The notes: a model not told the origin generated them from the letters alone. A stretch of 64,000 nt of DNA from Anaerorudis cellulosivorans (GCF_025943985.1 NZ_JAPCWE010000007.1:62001-126000), one strand, 5' to 3'; positions 20,421-29,498 are shown, counted from the first letter of the stretch. Program-made: numbers and translations.

Positions 20421-20493
20421 CGCGGAGTGGAGCAGTTGGCAGCTCGTTGGGCTCATAACCCAAAGGTCGTAAGTTCGAGTCTTACCTCCGCAA
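20421..20493 (+). tRNA. Initiator tRNA-fMet (anticodon CAT)
   Basis: The 73 bases fold into a standard cloverleaf: acceptor CGCGGAG with CTCCGCA, D stem GAGC/GCTC, anticodon stem TTGGG/CCCAA around CTCATAA, and T stem GTAAG/CTTAC around TTCGAGT. Two features mark it as the initiator: the C1-A72 mismatch at the end of the acceptor stem and the three consecutive G-C pairs next to the anticodon loop. The CCA end is not encoded. It is a single-gene transcript with its own promoter and a downstream hairpin. Confidence 0.96.
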
Positions 20494-20500
20494 CGATCGA

Positions 20501-20640
20501 AAAGAGGATGTATCACCCAGTGATTTCACCCTCTTTTTATTTGTTCTTCTATCGGATATTGGAGACCCATTTCAACTATTGAGCTATTGAGCTATTGGAT
20601 TCTCGGCGGCTTGTTTTTTACTGATGCAGCCATTTTTTCC
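20501..20640 (+). repeat. Intergenic repeat copy A, beginning with a bifurcated terminator hairpin
   Basis: The hairpin has outer arms AAAGAGGATG (20501-20510) and CACCCTCTTT (20527-20536) around an inner TCAC/GTGA loop. The sequence that follows shares several blocks, in the same order, with the copy after rlpA: GGAGACCCATTTCAAC (20561-20576), ATTCTCGGCGGCTTG (20599-20613) and GATGCAGCC (20623-20631). A short tandem of TGAGCTAT lies inside. The hairpin should terminate the tRNA transcript. Confidence 0.7.
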
Positions 20641-20697
20641 CCGAGAACCTCTTTGGGAAACCAGAAAGCAACTTTGCGTTCTTTTTATGGCAAATCG

Positions 20698-20728
20698 TTG
20701 CATCTTTTTAAATTATTGCGTTAATTTG
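20698..20728 (+). promoter_or_regulatory. Candidate rlpA promoter
   Basis: TTG (20698-20700) is followed after 20 bases by TTAATTTG (20721-20728), one base off the -7 consensus and 26 bases before the ATG. Confidence 0.4.
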
Positions 20729-20754
20729 CAACTTGACATATAAACCGTCAGCCT

Positions 20755-21246
20755 ATGAAAAAAACAGTTTCTTTTTTCATGGTGTGTATTGTAAGCTCGT
20801 TATCTTTTCATATCTTCTCTCAGGAAAAAGGTAAAGCTTCATTCTATTCACACAAAATGCAAGGAAGAAAAACATCCTGTGGCGAGCCTTATCACAGCGA
20901 CAGTTTGACGTGTGCTCACCGCACCTACCCCTTTGGCACCTTACTGATGGTTAAAAATCCGGAGAACGACAAAATGGTTGTCGTTAAAGTTACAGACAGG
21001 GGGCCTTCCAGGAAAAACCGGTTGATCGATTTATCCTATGCAGCCGCAAGACAACTCGGCATCATAAGACAAGGCATAGCGGAAATCGAGTTAAAAGAAT
21101 GGAAATTCACTCCTTCTCCCCCACTTCAACCCTTCGATATAAAGAAACTTTTTATACCTGCCGAAACGGCCATCGATATTTCTAAAAAACTGATCGCCAC
21201 GTATTCGAAAACACGAATAATAAACCGTTCTGCTGTTCGCCATTAA
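20755..21246 (+). CDS. RlpA-like double-psi beta-barrel protein (septal ring family)
   Basis: A 163-residue exported protein. The N-terminus (KKTVSFFMVCIVSSLSFHIF) is a signal peptide without a lipobox, unlike E. coli RlpA. The core GKASFYSHKMQGRKTSCGE, YPFGTLLMVKN and VVKVTDRGPSRKNRLIDLSY is the double-psi beta-barrel of RlpA, which in some species cleaves denuded peptidoglycan at the septum. There is no SPOR domain; the C-terminal 45 residues match nothing I know. Activity is therefore plausible but not certain. The gene stands alone between two copies of an intergenic repeat. Confidence 0.88.
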   Translation: MKKTVSFFMVCIVSSLSFHIFSQEKGKASFYSHKMQGRKTSCGEPYHSDSLTCAHRTYPFGTLLMVKNPENDKMVVVKVTDRGPSRKNRLIDLSYAAARQLGIIRQGIAEIELKEWKFTPSPPLQPFDIKKLFIPAETAIDISKKLIATYSKTRIINRSAVRH

Positions 21247-21251
21247 TTAAA

Positions 21252-21378
21252 AAAGAGGATGCATCACCGGGTGATTTCATCCTCTTTGTGTGTTCGTTCT
21301 CCTTTTAAAAGGAGAACCATTTCAACCCTTCAATTCTCAGCGGCTTATTTGTTATATCGATGCAGCCTCTTTTTTATC
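21252..21378 (+). repeat. Intergenic repeat copy B with bifurcated terminator hairpin
   Basis: The perfect outer arms AAAGAGGATG (21252-21261) and CATCCTCTTT (21278-21287) enclose an inner TCACC/GGTGA hairpin (21264-21274). Blocks shared with copy A follow: GGAGAACCATTTCAAC (21311-21326), ATTCTCAGCGGCTTA (21333-21347) and GATGCAGCC (21359-21367). It separates rlpA from the convergent GH92 gene and can terminate rlpA. Confidence 0.7.
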
Positions 21379-21394
21379 CGGCATATATCGAAAA

Positions 21395-23692
21395 TTACCG
21401 CTTTTCATTCGAAAAGGAATAGGGAAAATCAGCGGGTTGAACGCCTCGTTTGTAATTGGGCTTGTCGGACATCGTCATTTCAATTTGCGCTCCACGGGTC
21501 AGATCTTCATGCGTAAAATAATTTTTTGAATACGATTTTCCGTTCAGCTTGATATCCGTTATATAGCGTTTCGATGCCTCATTATCTGCAGCATGAATGG
21601 TAATGATATTTCCGTTCTCCAGCTTAATGTTTATTTTATTGAACAACGGTGAACCAATGACATACTCGTTACTTCCCGGACAAACGGGATAAAATCCCAT
21701 TGCGGAAAAGACATACCATGCAGAGGTTTGCCCATTATCCTCATCGCCGCAGTACCCATCGGGAGCAGGCGTGTAAAGCCGATCCATCACTTCCCGTACC
21801 CAATATTGAGTCTTCCAAGGCTCGCCGGCATAATCATACAGATAAATCATGTGTTGAATAGGCTGATTGCCATGAGCATACTGACCCATGTTCATGACCT
21901 GCATTTCGCGAATTTCGTGAATGACACCACCATAATAACTCGCATCGAAAACGGGCGGCATGATAAATACGGAATCCAGCATCGTCACGAACTCCTTCGC
22001 TCCTCCCATCAAATCGATCAACCCTTGTGGATCGTGAAAAACCGACCACGTATAATGCCAACTGTTGCCCTCGGTGAAAGCATCTCCCCATTTGAAGGGA
22101 CTGAAAGGCGATTGAAACGTCCCGTCTTCATTTCTACCCCTCATGAGCTTGTATTCCTGAGAGTACAGATTTCGGTAGTTTTGACAACGTTTGGCGTAAA
22201 GATCAATCTCTTTTTGAGGACGATTCAATGCTTTGGCAAGTTGATAGATCGTCCAGTCGTCATACGCATACTCCAATGTGCGGGCTGCACTTTCGTTGAT
22301 ACCCACATTATACGGTACATAGCCCAATCGGTTATAAAATTCGTAACCCAAACGTCCGGTAGAAGAAACCGTAGGGTGAACACTGTTTGCGCCGTGCAGA
22401 ACCGCTTCGTAAAGCGTTTCGATATCGTATCCGCGAAGTCCTTTCAGATAAGCATCGGCAACCACCGAAGCCGAGTTATTCCCGACCATACATCCCCGAT
22501 GACCCGGACTTGCCCATTCGGGAAGGAATCCACTTTCTTTGTAGGTATTGGCCAATCCTTCCTGAATTTCCCTGTTTACCGAAGGATAGACCAGATTCAA
22601 CAAGGGGAACAACGCACGGAATGTATCCCAAAAACCGGTATCGGTGTACATGTAGCCGGGAAGAACCTGACCATTATACGGACTGTAATGGATAATTTTT
22701 CCCGTTGCGTCTTTTTCGTAAAGTTTTCGCGGAAAAAGAGTGGAACGATACAGCGCCGAGTAAAACGTACGTTTCTGATCGAGATTGCCGCCCTCGATCT
22801 CTATCTTGCCCAATACCTCATTCCATGCTTTTCTTCCTTCTGTCTTTACCGTTTCGAAATCTTTTCCCGATACTTCTTTTAAATTCTGCCAAGCTTGCTC
22901 GTAGCCGATAAACGAAGAAGCCACACGGGCTACTACTTTTTCGCCGCGCTTTTTGGTTGAAAAGCCAATAAAAGCCGCTGCATGATCAGCCTCACATGTT
23001 GTGGTATTTTCTTGAATTGCGCCGTTTTTAACCGTACTTTGATACACAAACGGCTTATCGAACACGATAACGAAATAATTTTTAAAATTCTCGGGAACTC
23101 CTCCGCTATTGCGTGTAGTATAGCCTATCACGGCATTTTTTTCGGGCAATATTTCCACGGCCGATCCCTTATCGAAAGCATCGATCAGCACATAAGCCTT
23201 GTCCGTTTCGGGAAACGTGAAACGAAAAATTGCCGCTCTGTCGGAAGGCGTTATTTCTGTTGTAACATCGTAGTCGGCCAAATACACCCTGTAATAATAC
23301 GGTTTCGCAATCTCGGCCTTATGCGAAAACCAGCTGGCGCGTTTATCCTGATCGAACTCCGGTTTACCGGTCATCGGCATAATGGAAAACTGGCCGTAAT
23401 CGTTAATCCACGGACTGGGTTGGTGGGTTTGCTTGAACCCCCGAATTTTATCGGCATCGTAACGGTATTGCCATCCGTCACCCATTTTACCCGTTTGGGG
23501 CGTCCAGAAATTCATGCCCCAAGGAAGAGCAACAGCGGGGTAGGTGTTGCCATTGGATAATTCGAATTTGGACTGTGTACCTACCAAAATATTCACATAA
23601 TCTACCGGATCGACTTTCTTTTGAGCAACTGCATTTCCGGCAATACTGCAATTGAAAACGAATATCAAGAAAAAATAAAGTGTTCTCTTCAT
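21395..23692 (-). CDS. GH92 alpha-mannosidase
   Basis: A 765-residue secreted enzyme with a signal peptide (KRTLYFFLIFVFNCSIAGNA). The N-terminal beta-sandwich (about 25-280) opens with VDYVNILVGTQSKFELSNGN. The C-terminal (alpha/alpha)6 catalytic domain contains GYMYTDTGFWDTFRALFPL and the calcium/catalytic segment GYCGDEDNGQTSAWYVFSAM near residue 660. GH92 enzymes are Ca2+-dependent exo-alpha-mannosidases acting on alpha-1,2, -1,3, -1,4 or -1,6 links of N-glycans; the exact linkage cannot be read here. It lies 28 bases downstream of the GH125 gene on the same strand, so the two form an alpha-mannan or N-glycan trimming unit. It converges with rlpA. Confidence 0.95.
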   Translation of the reverse strand: MKRTLYFFLIFVFNCSIAGNAVAQKKVDPVDYVNILVGTQSKFELSNGNTYPAVALPWGMNFWTPQTGKMGDGWQYRYDADKIRGFKQTHQPSPWINDYGQFSIMPMTGKPEFDQDKRASWFSHKAEIAKPYYYRVYLADYDVTTEITPSDRAAIFRFTFPETDKAYVLIDAFDKGSAVEILPEKNAVIGYTTRNSGGVPENFKNYFVIVFDKPFVYQSTVKNGAIQENTTTCEADHAAAFIGFSTKKRGEKVVARVASSFIGYEQAWQNLKEVSGKDFETVKTEGRKAWNEVLGKIEIEGGNLDQKRTFYSALYRSTLFPRKLYEKDATGKIIHYSPYNGQVLPGYMYTDTGFWDTFRALFPLLNLVYPSVNREIQEGLANTYKESGFLPEWASPGHRGCMVGNNSASVVADAYLKGLRGYDIETLYEAVLHGANSVHPTVSSTGRLGYEFYNRLGYVPYNVGINESAARTLEYAYDDWTIYQLAKALNRPQKEIDLYAKRCQNYRNLYSQEYKLMRGRNEDGTFQSPFSPFKWGDAFTEGNSWHYTWSVFHDPQGLIDLMGGAKEFVTMLDSVFIMPPVFDASYYGGVIHEIREMQVMNMGQYAHGNQPIQHMIYLYDYAGEPWKTQYWVREVMDRLYTPAPDGYCGDEDNGQTSAWYVFSAMGFYPVCPGSNEYVIGSPLFNKINIKLENGNIITIHAADNEASKRYITDIKLNGKSYSKNYFTHEDLTRGAQIEMTMSDKPNYKRGVQPADFPYSFSNEKR

Positions 23693-23720
23693 TACCTTAT
23701 TCTATTAAAGCGAAATATTA

Positions 23721-25169
23721 TTAAAGCGAATTCAACAAATCGATTTTTCCTTCTTTTTCCAACTTCACGATCAATTCGCCAAACAGCGTATTTGCCCACG
23801 CAAACCAACTGCGGGTGAATTTGGCAGGATTATCTTTATGAAAAGATTCGTGCATAAATCCGGTATCGGCATCCGTATCGCGAAGCATTTTAAGGCAATA
23901 GGCAATTTCCTCGTCATCGTTGCTTGTTTCGGCCCGCATAATGATGCTCATCGGCCAAATCATATCATATCCGATATGAGGTCCACCAATTCCTTCTGCA
24001 GCCTTCCCCTTAAAAAAATACGGGTTATTCCTGCTCAATACCAGTTGGCGGGTCTGCTGATAAACAGGATCGTTTCTATCGATACTGTTCAGATAAGGCA
24101 TTGCCAACAGGCTCGGCACATTGGCATCGTCCATAAAATACGTATTCCCGAAACCATCGACCTCGAAAGCATAGACTTTTCCGAAACGGGGATGTTCTAC
24201 GACGGCATATTTTTTTATGGCCGTCTCCACTTCATCGGCCAATGCGCGACATTCATCGGCGAAAGCAGGATTGCGGGTTACGTTTTCCGATATTTCGGCC
24301 AATTGACGTAACGAAACTACAGCAAACATGTTGGAAGGAACAAGAAATCCGAATGTGGTAGCATCATCGGAAGGACGAAAGGCAGAAAATATGAGCCCCA
24401 CAGGATTTACCGGATGGCCATAGCCATCATTGGGTACCGTATCGAGCGCGCGGTCGGTGACTCGCAAAAAACGATAAGGTCCCAACCCGTTTTTACGCTG
24501 TTGCTCTTTAAATGTCTTTACAACCAATGCCATTGCTTTTCTCCAATCGGTATCGAAAACCGATGTATCGCCGGTCGTCTTCCAGTAATTATATGCCAAA
24601 CGAATGGGGTAGCAAAGTGAATCGATCTCCCATTTGCGCTCGTGTAACATGGGTTTCATGTCAGTTTTATCGCTCATCCATTCCCCATCGGGTTTGGGCT
24701 CGAAATTGAAGGCATTGGCATAAGGGTCAATCAAAATGCATTGCGTTTGCCGGTTAATGACACCGGCAATCATCTCTCGAAGATGGTTATCCTGTTTCGT
24801 TAGCGGAAGATAAGGCCAAACCTGCGCCGAAGAATCGCGCAACCACATGGCGTTGATATCGCCCGTAATCACAAACGTATCGGGTTTTCCGTTTTTCGTT
24901 CCAAAATTTACGGTAGTATCCAGTGTATTGGGAAAACAGTTTTCGAACATCCAACGCAATTTGGGATCATTAATTTTTGATTTTACCCTTGCAATGGTTT
25001 CTTCAACTGCTTTGGAAGTAAATTTACGCTTTTCGGGAGCCGGTCGTTTCGATGAATACACTCGCTGCTGAGCGGTTTCGAATAAAGAAGACGTTGCCCA
25101 AGCCGGTTTCACCGCCAAAGCGGCAAATCCTATTCCGCTCTTTTTGAGGAAATTCCTGCGTGTTGTCAT
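23721..25169 (-). CDS. GH125 exo-alpha-1,6-mannosidase
   Basis: A 482-residue enzyme. The ATG at 25169 opens a twin-arginine-like export signal (TTRRNFLKKSGIGFAALAV, then AWA), which is why I reject the longer frame to 25265. The GH125 (formerly DUF1237) core is visible in ITGDINAMWLRDSSAQVWPY, ECRALADEVETAI-like helices, and GGPHIGYDMIWPMSIIMRA; the tail carries FTRSWFAWANTLFGELI. By family knowledge it removes alpha-1,6-linked mannose non-reducing ends with inversion. A promoter-like pair (CAAA at 25240-25243 and CTAAGATA at 25214-25221 as read on the plus strand) precedes it. It is the first gene of the GH125-GH92 unit. Confidence 0.93.
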   Translation of the reverse strand: MTTRRNFLKKSGIGFAALAVKPAWATSSLFETAQQRVYSSKRPAPEKRKFTSKAVEETIARVKSKINDPKLRWMFENCFPNTLDTTVNFGTKNGKPDTFVITGDINAMWLRDSSAQVWPYLPLTKQDNHLREMIAGVINRQTQCILIDPYANAFNFEPKPDGEWMSDKTDMKPMLHERKWEIDSLCYPIRLAYNYWKTTGDTSVFDTDWRKAMALVVKTFKEQQRKNGLGPYRFLRVTDRALDTVPNDGYGHPVNPVGLIFSAFRPSDDATTFGFLVPSNMFAVVSLRQLAEISENVTRNPAFADECRALADEVETAIKKYAVVEHPRFGKVYAFEVDGFGNTYFMDDANVPSLLAMPYLNSIDRNDPVYQQTRQLVLSRNNPYFFKGKAAEGIGGPHIGYDMIWPMSIIMRAETSNDDEEIAYCLKMLRDTDADTGFMHESFHKDNPAKFTRSWFAWANTLFGELIVKLEKEGKIDLLNSL

Positions 25170-25213
25170 ATATCTTTTTAAATTTATGAAATTAAAATGG
25201 ATAAATTTTTCGG

Positions 25214-25243
25214 CTAAGATACAAAAAACCCCTATCCGACAAA
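25214..25243 (-). promoter_or_regulatory. Candidate promoter of the GH125-GH92 unit
   Basis: On the minus strand TTTG (25243-25240) is followed after 18 bases by TATCTTAG (25221-25214), one mismatch from TAnnTTTG and 45 bases before the GH125 ATG. Confidence 0.45.
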
Positions 25244-25303
25244 AGGAAAAACGGAGACATGACAAATAAAGATTTTTTTCAGTAATTCCTCGCTATTTTT
25301 TTC

Positions 25304-25331
25304 TTTGTCGTAAGAAAAAAGTATAACTTTG
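25304..25331 (+). promoter_or_regulatory. Candidate promoter of the nqr operon
   Basis: TAACTTTG at 25324-25331 is a good -7 element. The nearest TTTG (25304-25307) is 16 bases away, closer than usual. The leader to nqrA is about 100 bases. Confidence 0.45.
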
Positions 25332-25438
25332 CGCTTCAATCAATAAATTTATGTTCAGAAAAAAGCTTCGTCTTTAATAAATTAATTGATTTGTAATAGG
25401 TTAATCAAAAAAATAACAGGGTTATTTATTTTTAATAT

Positions 25439-26797
25439 ATGGCTGATCGAATACTAATTAAGAAAGGCTTGCAAATTCCTTTGTTAGGAGAACCCGACGA
25501 AGTGTTTCGTGGTAGGGTCACGAGTGAATTTGTAAAAGTCTGTCCTGAAGATTTTCACGGCATTACCCCCAAAGTTGCCGTAAAAGTGAATGATCGGGTG
25601 AAAGCAGGGACCGCCTTGTTTTACGAGAAGCGGCATCCCGAGATGTTGTTTGCTTCGCCTGTAAGCGGGGTGGTTACCGCCATCGAACGAGGAGAAAAAC
25701 GCAGGATTCTCCATTTTACCGTACAAGCGGATAAAGAAATTCAGTATGAAGATTTTGGGAAGAAAGACGTTGCTTCCTTATCATCGGACGAAGTAAAAAA
25801 ATCGATTCTGGATGCCGGCATTTGGTTCCTGATCAAGCAACGCCCGTATGATCTGATCGCTAATCCCGACAAAGCTCCGCGCGATATTTTCGTCACGGGC
25901 TTCGATACAGCTCCGCTTGCTCCTTCTTACGATTTCATTCTTGAAGGACAGGAAGCCGATCTTCAAACCGGACTGGATGCGTTGACCAAGCTTACGGCAG
26001 GGAAAGTATATCTTTCCATCAGTCCGAAGACAACAAATAAAGGTCTGCGTAATGCAAAAAATGTGATTATCAACGAGTTTGATGGACCTCATCCTGCCGG
26101 CAATGTGGGAGTACAAATCAACCACCTGTCACCCGTTAATCGTGGAGAAACGGTTTGGACGTTGAACGCCTTGGATGTGGCAATCATCGGTCGACTCTTC
26201 AATAAAGGTGTGGTTGATTTGACGCGAACCGTTGCCCTTACCGGTTCCGAAGTAAAACAGACCGGATACTACCAAATGCTCATCGGGACAGAACTGACTC
26301 CTATTTTCAAGAACAACGTCACGGAAGGAATCACCTTACGGTATATCAGCGGAAACCCGCTCACGGGAACAAAAATCGACGAAAATGGGGTGCTCAGAGC
26401 ATACCATTCGCAGGTTACGGTTATTCCCGAAGGAAAAGAAGTACTCGAACCGCTGGGATGGGCATCGCTATCGCCCAACCGATACAGTGCCGGTTGTACG
26501 TATCCTCATCTCAAACGCAATCCCGGGAAGAAATACCGGCTCGATGCCCGAATTAAGGGAGGCCAACGTGCGATTATCATGTCGAACGAATACGATAAGG
26601 TATTTCCGATGGATATTTTTCCCGAACAGTTGATCAAAGCCATCATTGCATTCAATATCGATAAAATGGAGAATTTGGGTATTTACGAAGTAGCTCCCGA
26701 AGATTTTGCGCTGTGCGAATTTGTAGATACCTCCAAATTGGAACTTCAGAAGATTGTCCGTACAGGACTTGATATGCTTTATAAAGAAATGGAATGA
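25439..26797 (+). CDS. nqrA: Na+-translocating NADH:quinone reductase subunit A
   Basis: This 452-residue cytoplasmic-side subunit of the six-subunit sodium pump that oxidises NADH and reduces quinone has the characteristic start KKGLQIPLLGEPDE and the segment VFVTGFDTAPLAPSYDFIL-like (about 150-170), and ends with the family pattern FVDTSKLELQKIVRTGLDML. It has no cofactor of its own and no membrane helix. It is the first gene of nqrABCDEF, the complete set in canonical order, which supplies the Na+ gradient of this anaerobe. Confidence 0.96.
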   Translation: MADRILIKKGLQIPLLGEPDEVFRGRVTSEFVKVCPEDFHGITPKVAVKVNDRVKAGTALFYEKRHPEMLFASPVSGVVTAIERGEKRRILHFTVQADKEIQYEDFGKKDVASLSSDEVKKSILDAGIWFLIKQRPYDLIANPDKAPRDIFVTGFDTAPLAPSYDFILEGQEADLQTGLDALTKLTAGKVYLSISPKTTNKGLRNAKNVIINEFDGPHPAGNVGVQINHLSPVNRGETVWTLNALDVAIIGRLFNKGVVDLTRTVALTGSEVKQTGYYQMLIGTELTPIFKNNVTEGITLRYISGNPLTGTKIDENGVLRAYHSQVTVIPEGKEVLEPLGWASLSPNRYSAGCTYPHLKRNPGKKYRLDARIKGGQRAIIMSNEYDKVFPMDIFPEQLIKAIIAFNIDKMENLGIYEVAPEDFALCEFVDTSKLELQKIVRTGLDMLYKEME

Positions 26798-26834
26798 TTA
26801 TTTACGTAGTATAACAACTAAAAAACAGAATACA

Positions 26835-28070
26835 TTGAAAGCGTTAAGAAATTATTTCGATAAAATAAGACCGAATTTCGAAGAAGGCGGAAAGTACCAT
26901 TGGCTGCATTCCGTTTATGAAGGATTCGAATCGTTTCTCTTTGTTCCGAATACGACTTCGAAATCGGGTGTGCATATTCACGATTCTCGCGACACAAAAC
27001 GCACAATGAGTATTGTAGTGGTCGCATTGATGCCTGCATTGCTTTTCGGCATGTACAACGTAGGGCTTCAACATTATATGGCCATTGGGATGGAAGTGGG
27101 CTTTTGGACCCGTTTCTTTTACGGATTGTTGGCAGTTTTGCCTCAAATTGTTATTTCCTATGTAGTTGGTTTGGGTATCGAGTTTACCGTAGCTCAGATG
27201 AAAGGCGAAGAAATTGCCGAAGGGTTTCTGGTTACCGGGATTCTTATTCCGATGATTCTCCCTATCGACACCCCGCTATGGATGGTTGCCGTGGCAACTG
27301 CTTTTGCCGTTATTTTTGCAAAAGAAGTATTTGGAGGAACGGGTTACAACATCTTCAACGTTGCATTAATTGCGCGTGCTTTCCTGTTTTTCTCCTATCC
27401 TTCCAAAATGTCGGGCGATAAGGTTTTTGTCCGCACCGGAAGTGCACTTGGAATGGGGCATCCCGAAATGGTGGACGGGGTTGCAAAAACCGTCGATGGT
27501 TTCTCCGGTGCAACGCCTTTAACCCAATTGGCTACTACCGATGCTCCACATTTTGCTTCGTTTTCGTTTACGGGCGTAACGGGACAACCGCTCAGCTTGA
27601 GCGATATGTTCTGGGGATTCATCCCGGGATCGGTAGGTGAAGTTTCCACTTTCGCCATTTTGTTGGGTGCAATTCTGCTCATTTCCACCGGAGTGGGAAG
27701 TTGGAAAACCATGCTCTCCGTATTCCTCGGCGGATTGTTTACCATTACCCTGGTCAATTTATTTGCCGTGAATGCCACAATGGAAATGCCGGCTTATTAT
27801 CATTTTCTTTTGGGCGGATTTGCTTTTGGTGCCGTTTTCATGGCAACCGATCCGGTAACTTCGGCAAGAACGGAAAAAGGTAAATGGATATATGGATTCC
27901 TTATCGGTTTGATTGCAGTAACCATACGCATTTTCAACCCCGGATATCCCGAGGGAATGATGCTTGCCATATTGTTGATGAATGCCTTTGCTCCGCTAAT
28001 CGATTTCTACGTTATAGATGCCAACGTTAAACAACGGCTAAAAAGGGTCGGAAACAACAAAAGGAAGTAA
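26835..28070 (+). CDS. nqrB: Na+-NQR subunit B
   Basis: A 411-residue membrane subunit with about ten helices that carries a covalently bound FMN and riboflavin and forms the Na+ channel. The FMN-attachment motif is SGATPL (in VDGFSGATPLTQLA), where the Thr carries the flavin. I start it at the TTG at 26835 (TTG AAA GCG, giving Met-Lys-Ala-Leu-Arg), because family members begin with this segment and no in-frame ATG precedes the conserved region. A longer frame would begin inside nqrA. It lies 37 bases after nqrA. Confidence 0.92.
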   Translation: MKALRNYFDKIRPNFEEGGKYHWLHSVYEGFESFLFVPNTTSKSGVHIHDSRDTKRTMSIVVVALMPALLFGMYNVGLQHYMAIGMEVGFWTRFFYGLLAVLPQIVISYVVGLGIEFTVAQMKGEEIAEGFLVTGILIPMILPIDTPLWMVAVATAFAVIFAKEVFGGTGYNIFNVALIARAFLFFSYPSKMSGDKVFVRTGSALGMGHPEMVDGVAKTVDGFSGATPLTQLATTDAPHFASFSFTGVTGQPLSLSDMFWGFIPGSVGEVSTFAILLGAILLISTGVGSWKTMLSVFLGGLFTITLVNLFAVNATMEMPAYYHFLLGGFAFGAVFMATDPVTSARTEKGKWIYGFLIGLIAVTIRIFNPGYPEGMMLAILLMNAFAPLIDFYVIDANVKQRLKRVGNNKRK

Positions 28071-28080
28071 ATAAAAACAG

Positions 28081-28818
28081 ATGAATATGAATACGGAAAA
28101 TAACGGATATACCATCTTATATGCCTCAATAATGGTGATTATCGTTGCTATCGGATTGGCGTTTACCCACCAATCGTTGAGCAAACAGCAGACAAAAAAT
28201 GTCGAAATCGATAAAATGCAGCAGATCCTTCGTTCGTTGCGCATCGATGCCGATGCAAAAGAGGCCGAAGAAAAATACAACGAAATCATCAAAAACGCCT
28301 ATCTGATCAGACCGGACGGCTCTAAAATTGAAGGTTCTGAAGGAACAAAGACAACCGATCCTGCTTTTACTATCGATATAGCAAAAGATAAAAGCAAAGG
28401 ACTTCCGGTTTTTGAAGCTGAGATAGACGGATCAAAAAAATATGTCATCCCAATGGCCGGTAAAGGATTGTGGGGGCCTATTTGGGGATATTTGGCCATC
28501 AATGAAGATGGGAGTACGGTTTACGGCGCCGATTTCAGCCACGCCGGAGAAACCCCGGGTTTAGGTGCGGAAATCGCTCTACCTCCTTTCCGAAACCGCT
28601 TTCAGGGAAAGCAACTGATAAAAGACGGTGAATTTAAATCCATCGCAGTGGTTAAAGCCGGACAAACAGTTGAAGGACAAGATTACGTCGATGGCATTTC
28701 AGGAGGCACTATTACCAGTAAAGGGGTAAACGCGATGCTTCTGAACAGCGTTGGAGAATACAAAAACTTTTTACTCAAGTTGAATGCTGCTCACAAAAAT
28801 GAGAGCGAAGGACAATAA
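28081..28818 (+). CDS. nqrC: Na+-NQR subunit C
   Basis: A 245-residue protein with one N-terminal membrane helix (YTILYASIMVIIVAIGLAF) and a large periplasmic FMN-binding domain. The covalent-flavin motif appears as SGGTIT (in DGISGGTITSKGV, about residue 210) instead of the more common SGAT; the acceptor Thr is retained. The HAGETPGLGAEI segment is typical of FMN-bind domains. It shuttles electrons between NqrD/E or NqrF and NqrB. It starts ten bases after nqrB. Confidence 0.95.
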   Translation: MNMNTENNGYTILYASIMVIIVAIGLAFTHQSLSKQQTKNVEIDKMQQILRSLRIDADAKEAEEKYNEIIKNAYLIRPDGSKIEGSEGTKTTDPAFTIDIAKDKSKGLPVFEAEIDGSKKYVIPMAGKGLWGPIWGYLAINEDGSTVYGADFSHAGETPGLGAEIALPPFRNRFQGKQLIKDGEFKSIAVVKAGQTVEGQDYVDGISGGTITSKGVNAMLLNSVGEYKNFLLKLNAAHKNESEGQ

Positions 28819-28832
28819 AAAACAGGAAGAAA

Positions 28833-29465
28833 ATGGCATTATCTAGTAAAACAAAAGCGGTTCTGTTGGGTCCGCTAAATAAAAACAACCCCATTCTTGT
28901 TCAAGTGTTGGGAATTTGTTCATCGTTGGCCGTTACATCCAAACTCGAACCGGCAATCGTAATGGCCATTGCCGTAACCATCGTAACGGCTTTCGGAAAC
29001 GTAATTATTTCCCTTTTGCGCAAAACCATTCCAAACCGCATCCGCATCATCGTGCAACTGGTGGTTGTGGCTTCGTTGGTAACTATAGTAAGCGAGATAC
29101 TCAAAGCATATGCTTACGATGTAAATAAACAATTATCGGTTTTCGTGGGGTTGATTGTAACCAACTGTATTCTGATGGGACGTCTCGAAGCATTTGCGTT
29201 GGGCAACGGACCGTGGGCTTCGTTTCTCGACGGAATCGGAAACGGTCTGGGATACGGATGGATTCTGGTCGTATTGGGATTTTTCAGAGAATTACTCGGT
29301 TCGGGAACACTGATGGGGTATAAAGTAATCCCCCAATCGTTTTACGATGCCGGATACCTGAATAACGGACTGATGATCCTTCCACCTATGGCGTTGCTTC
29401 TCATTGCCTGCCTTATCTGGATACATCGGGCTAAAAATAAAGACTTGCAGGAAACAACAAATTAA
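28833..29465 (+). CDS. nqrD: Na+-NQR subunit D
   Basis: A 210-residue protein with six membrane helices. The two conserved half-membrane cysteines that bind the intramembrane iron centre are present, in VLGICSSLAVT (Cys 29) and VTNCILMG (about Cys 112). With NqrE it forms the inverted-repeat pair of the pump core. It follows nqrC after 14 bases. Confidence 0.95.
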   Translation: MALSSKTKAVLLGPLNKNNPILVQVLGICSSLAVTSKLEPAIVMAIAVTIVTAFGNVIISLLRKTIPNRIRIIVQLVVVASLVTIVSEILKAYAYDVNKQLSVFVGLIVTNCILMGRLEAFALGNGPWASFLDGIGNGLGYGWILVVLGFFRELLGSGTLMGYKVIPQSFYDAGYLNNGLMILPPMALLLIACLIWIHRAKNKDLQETTN

Positions 29466-29498
29466 TGAATTGCTAACACATAAAATTAATCTATCGAT

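Noticed and set aside
21728-22882. Long antisense open frame (384 codons) under the GH92 gene
   Set aside because: No recognisable domain or start signal; the sense frame is a clear GH92 enzyme.
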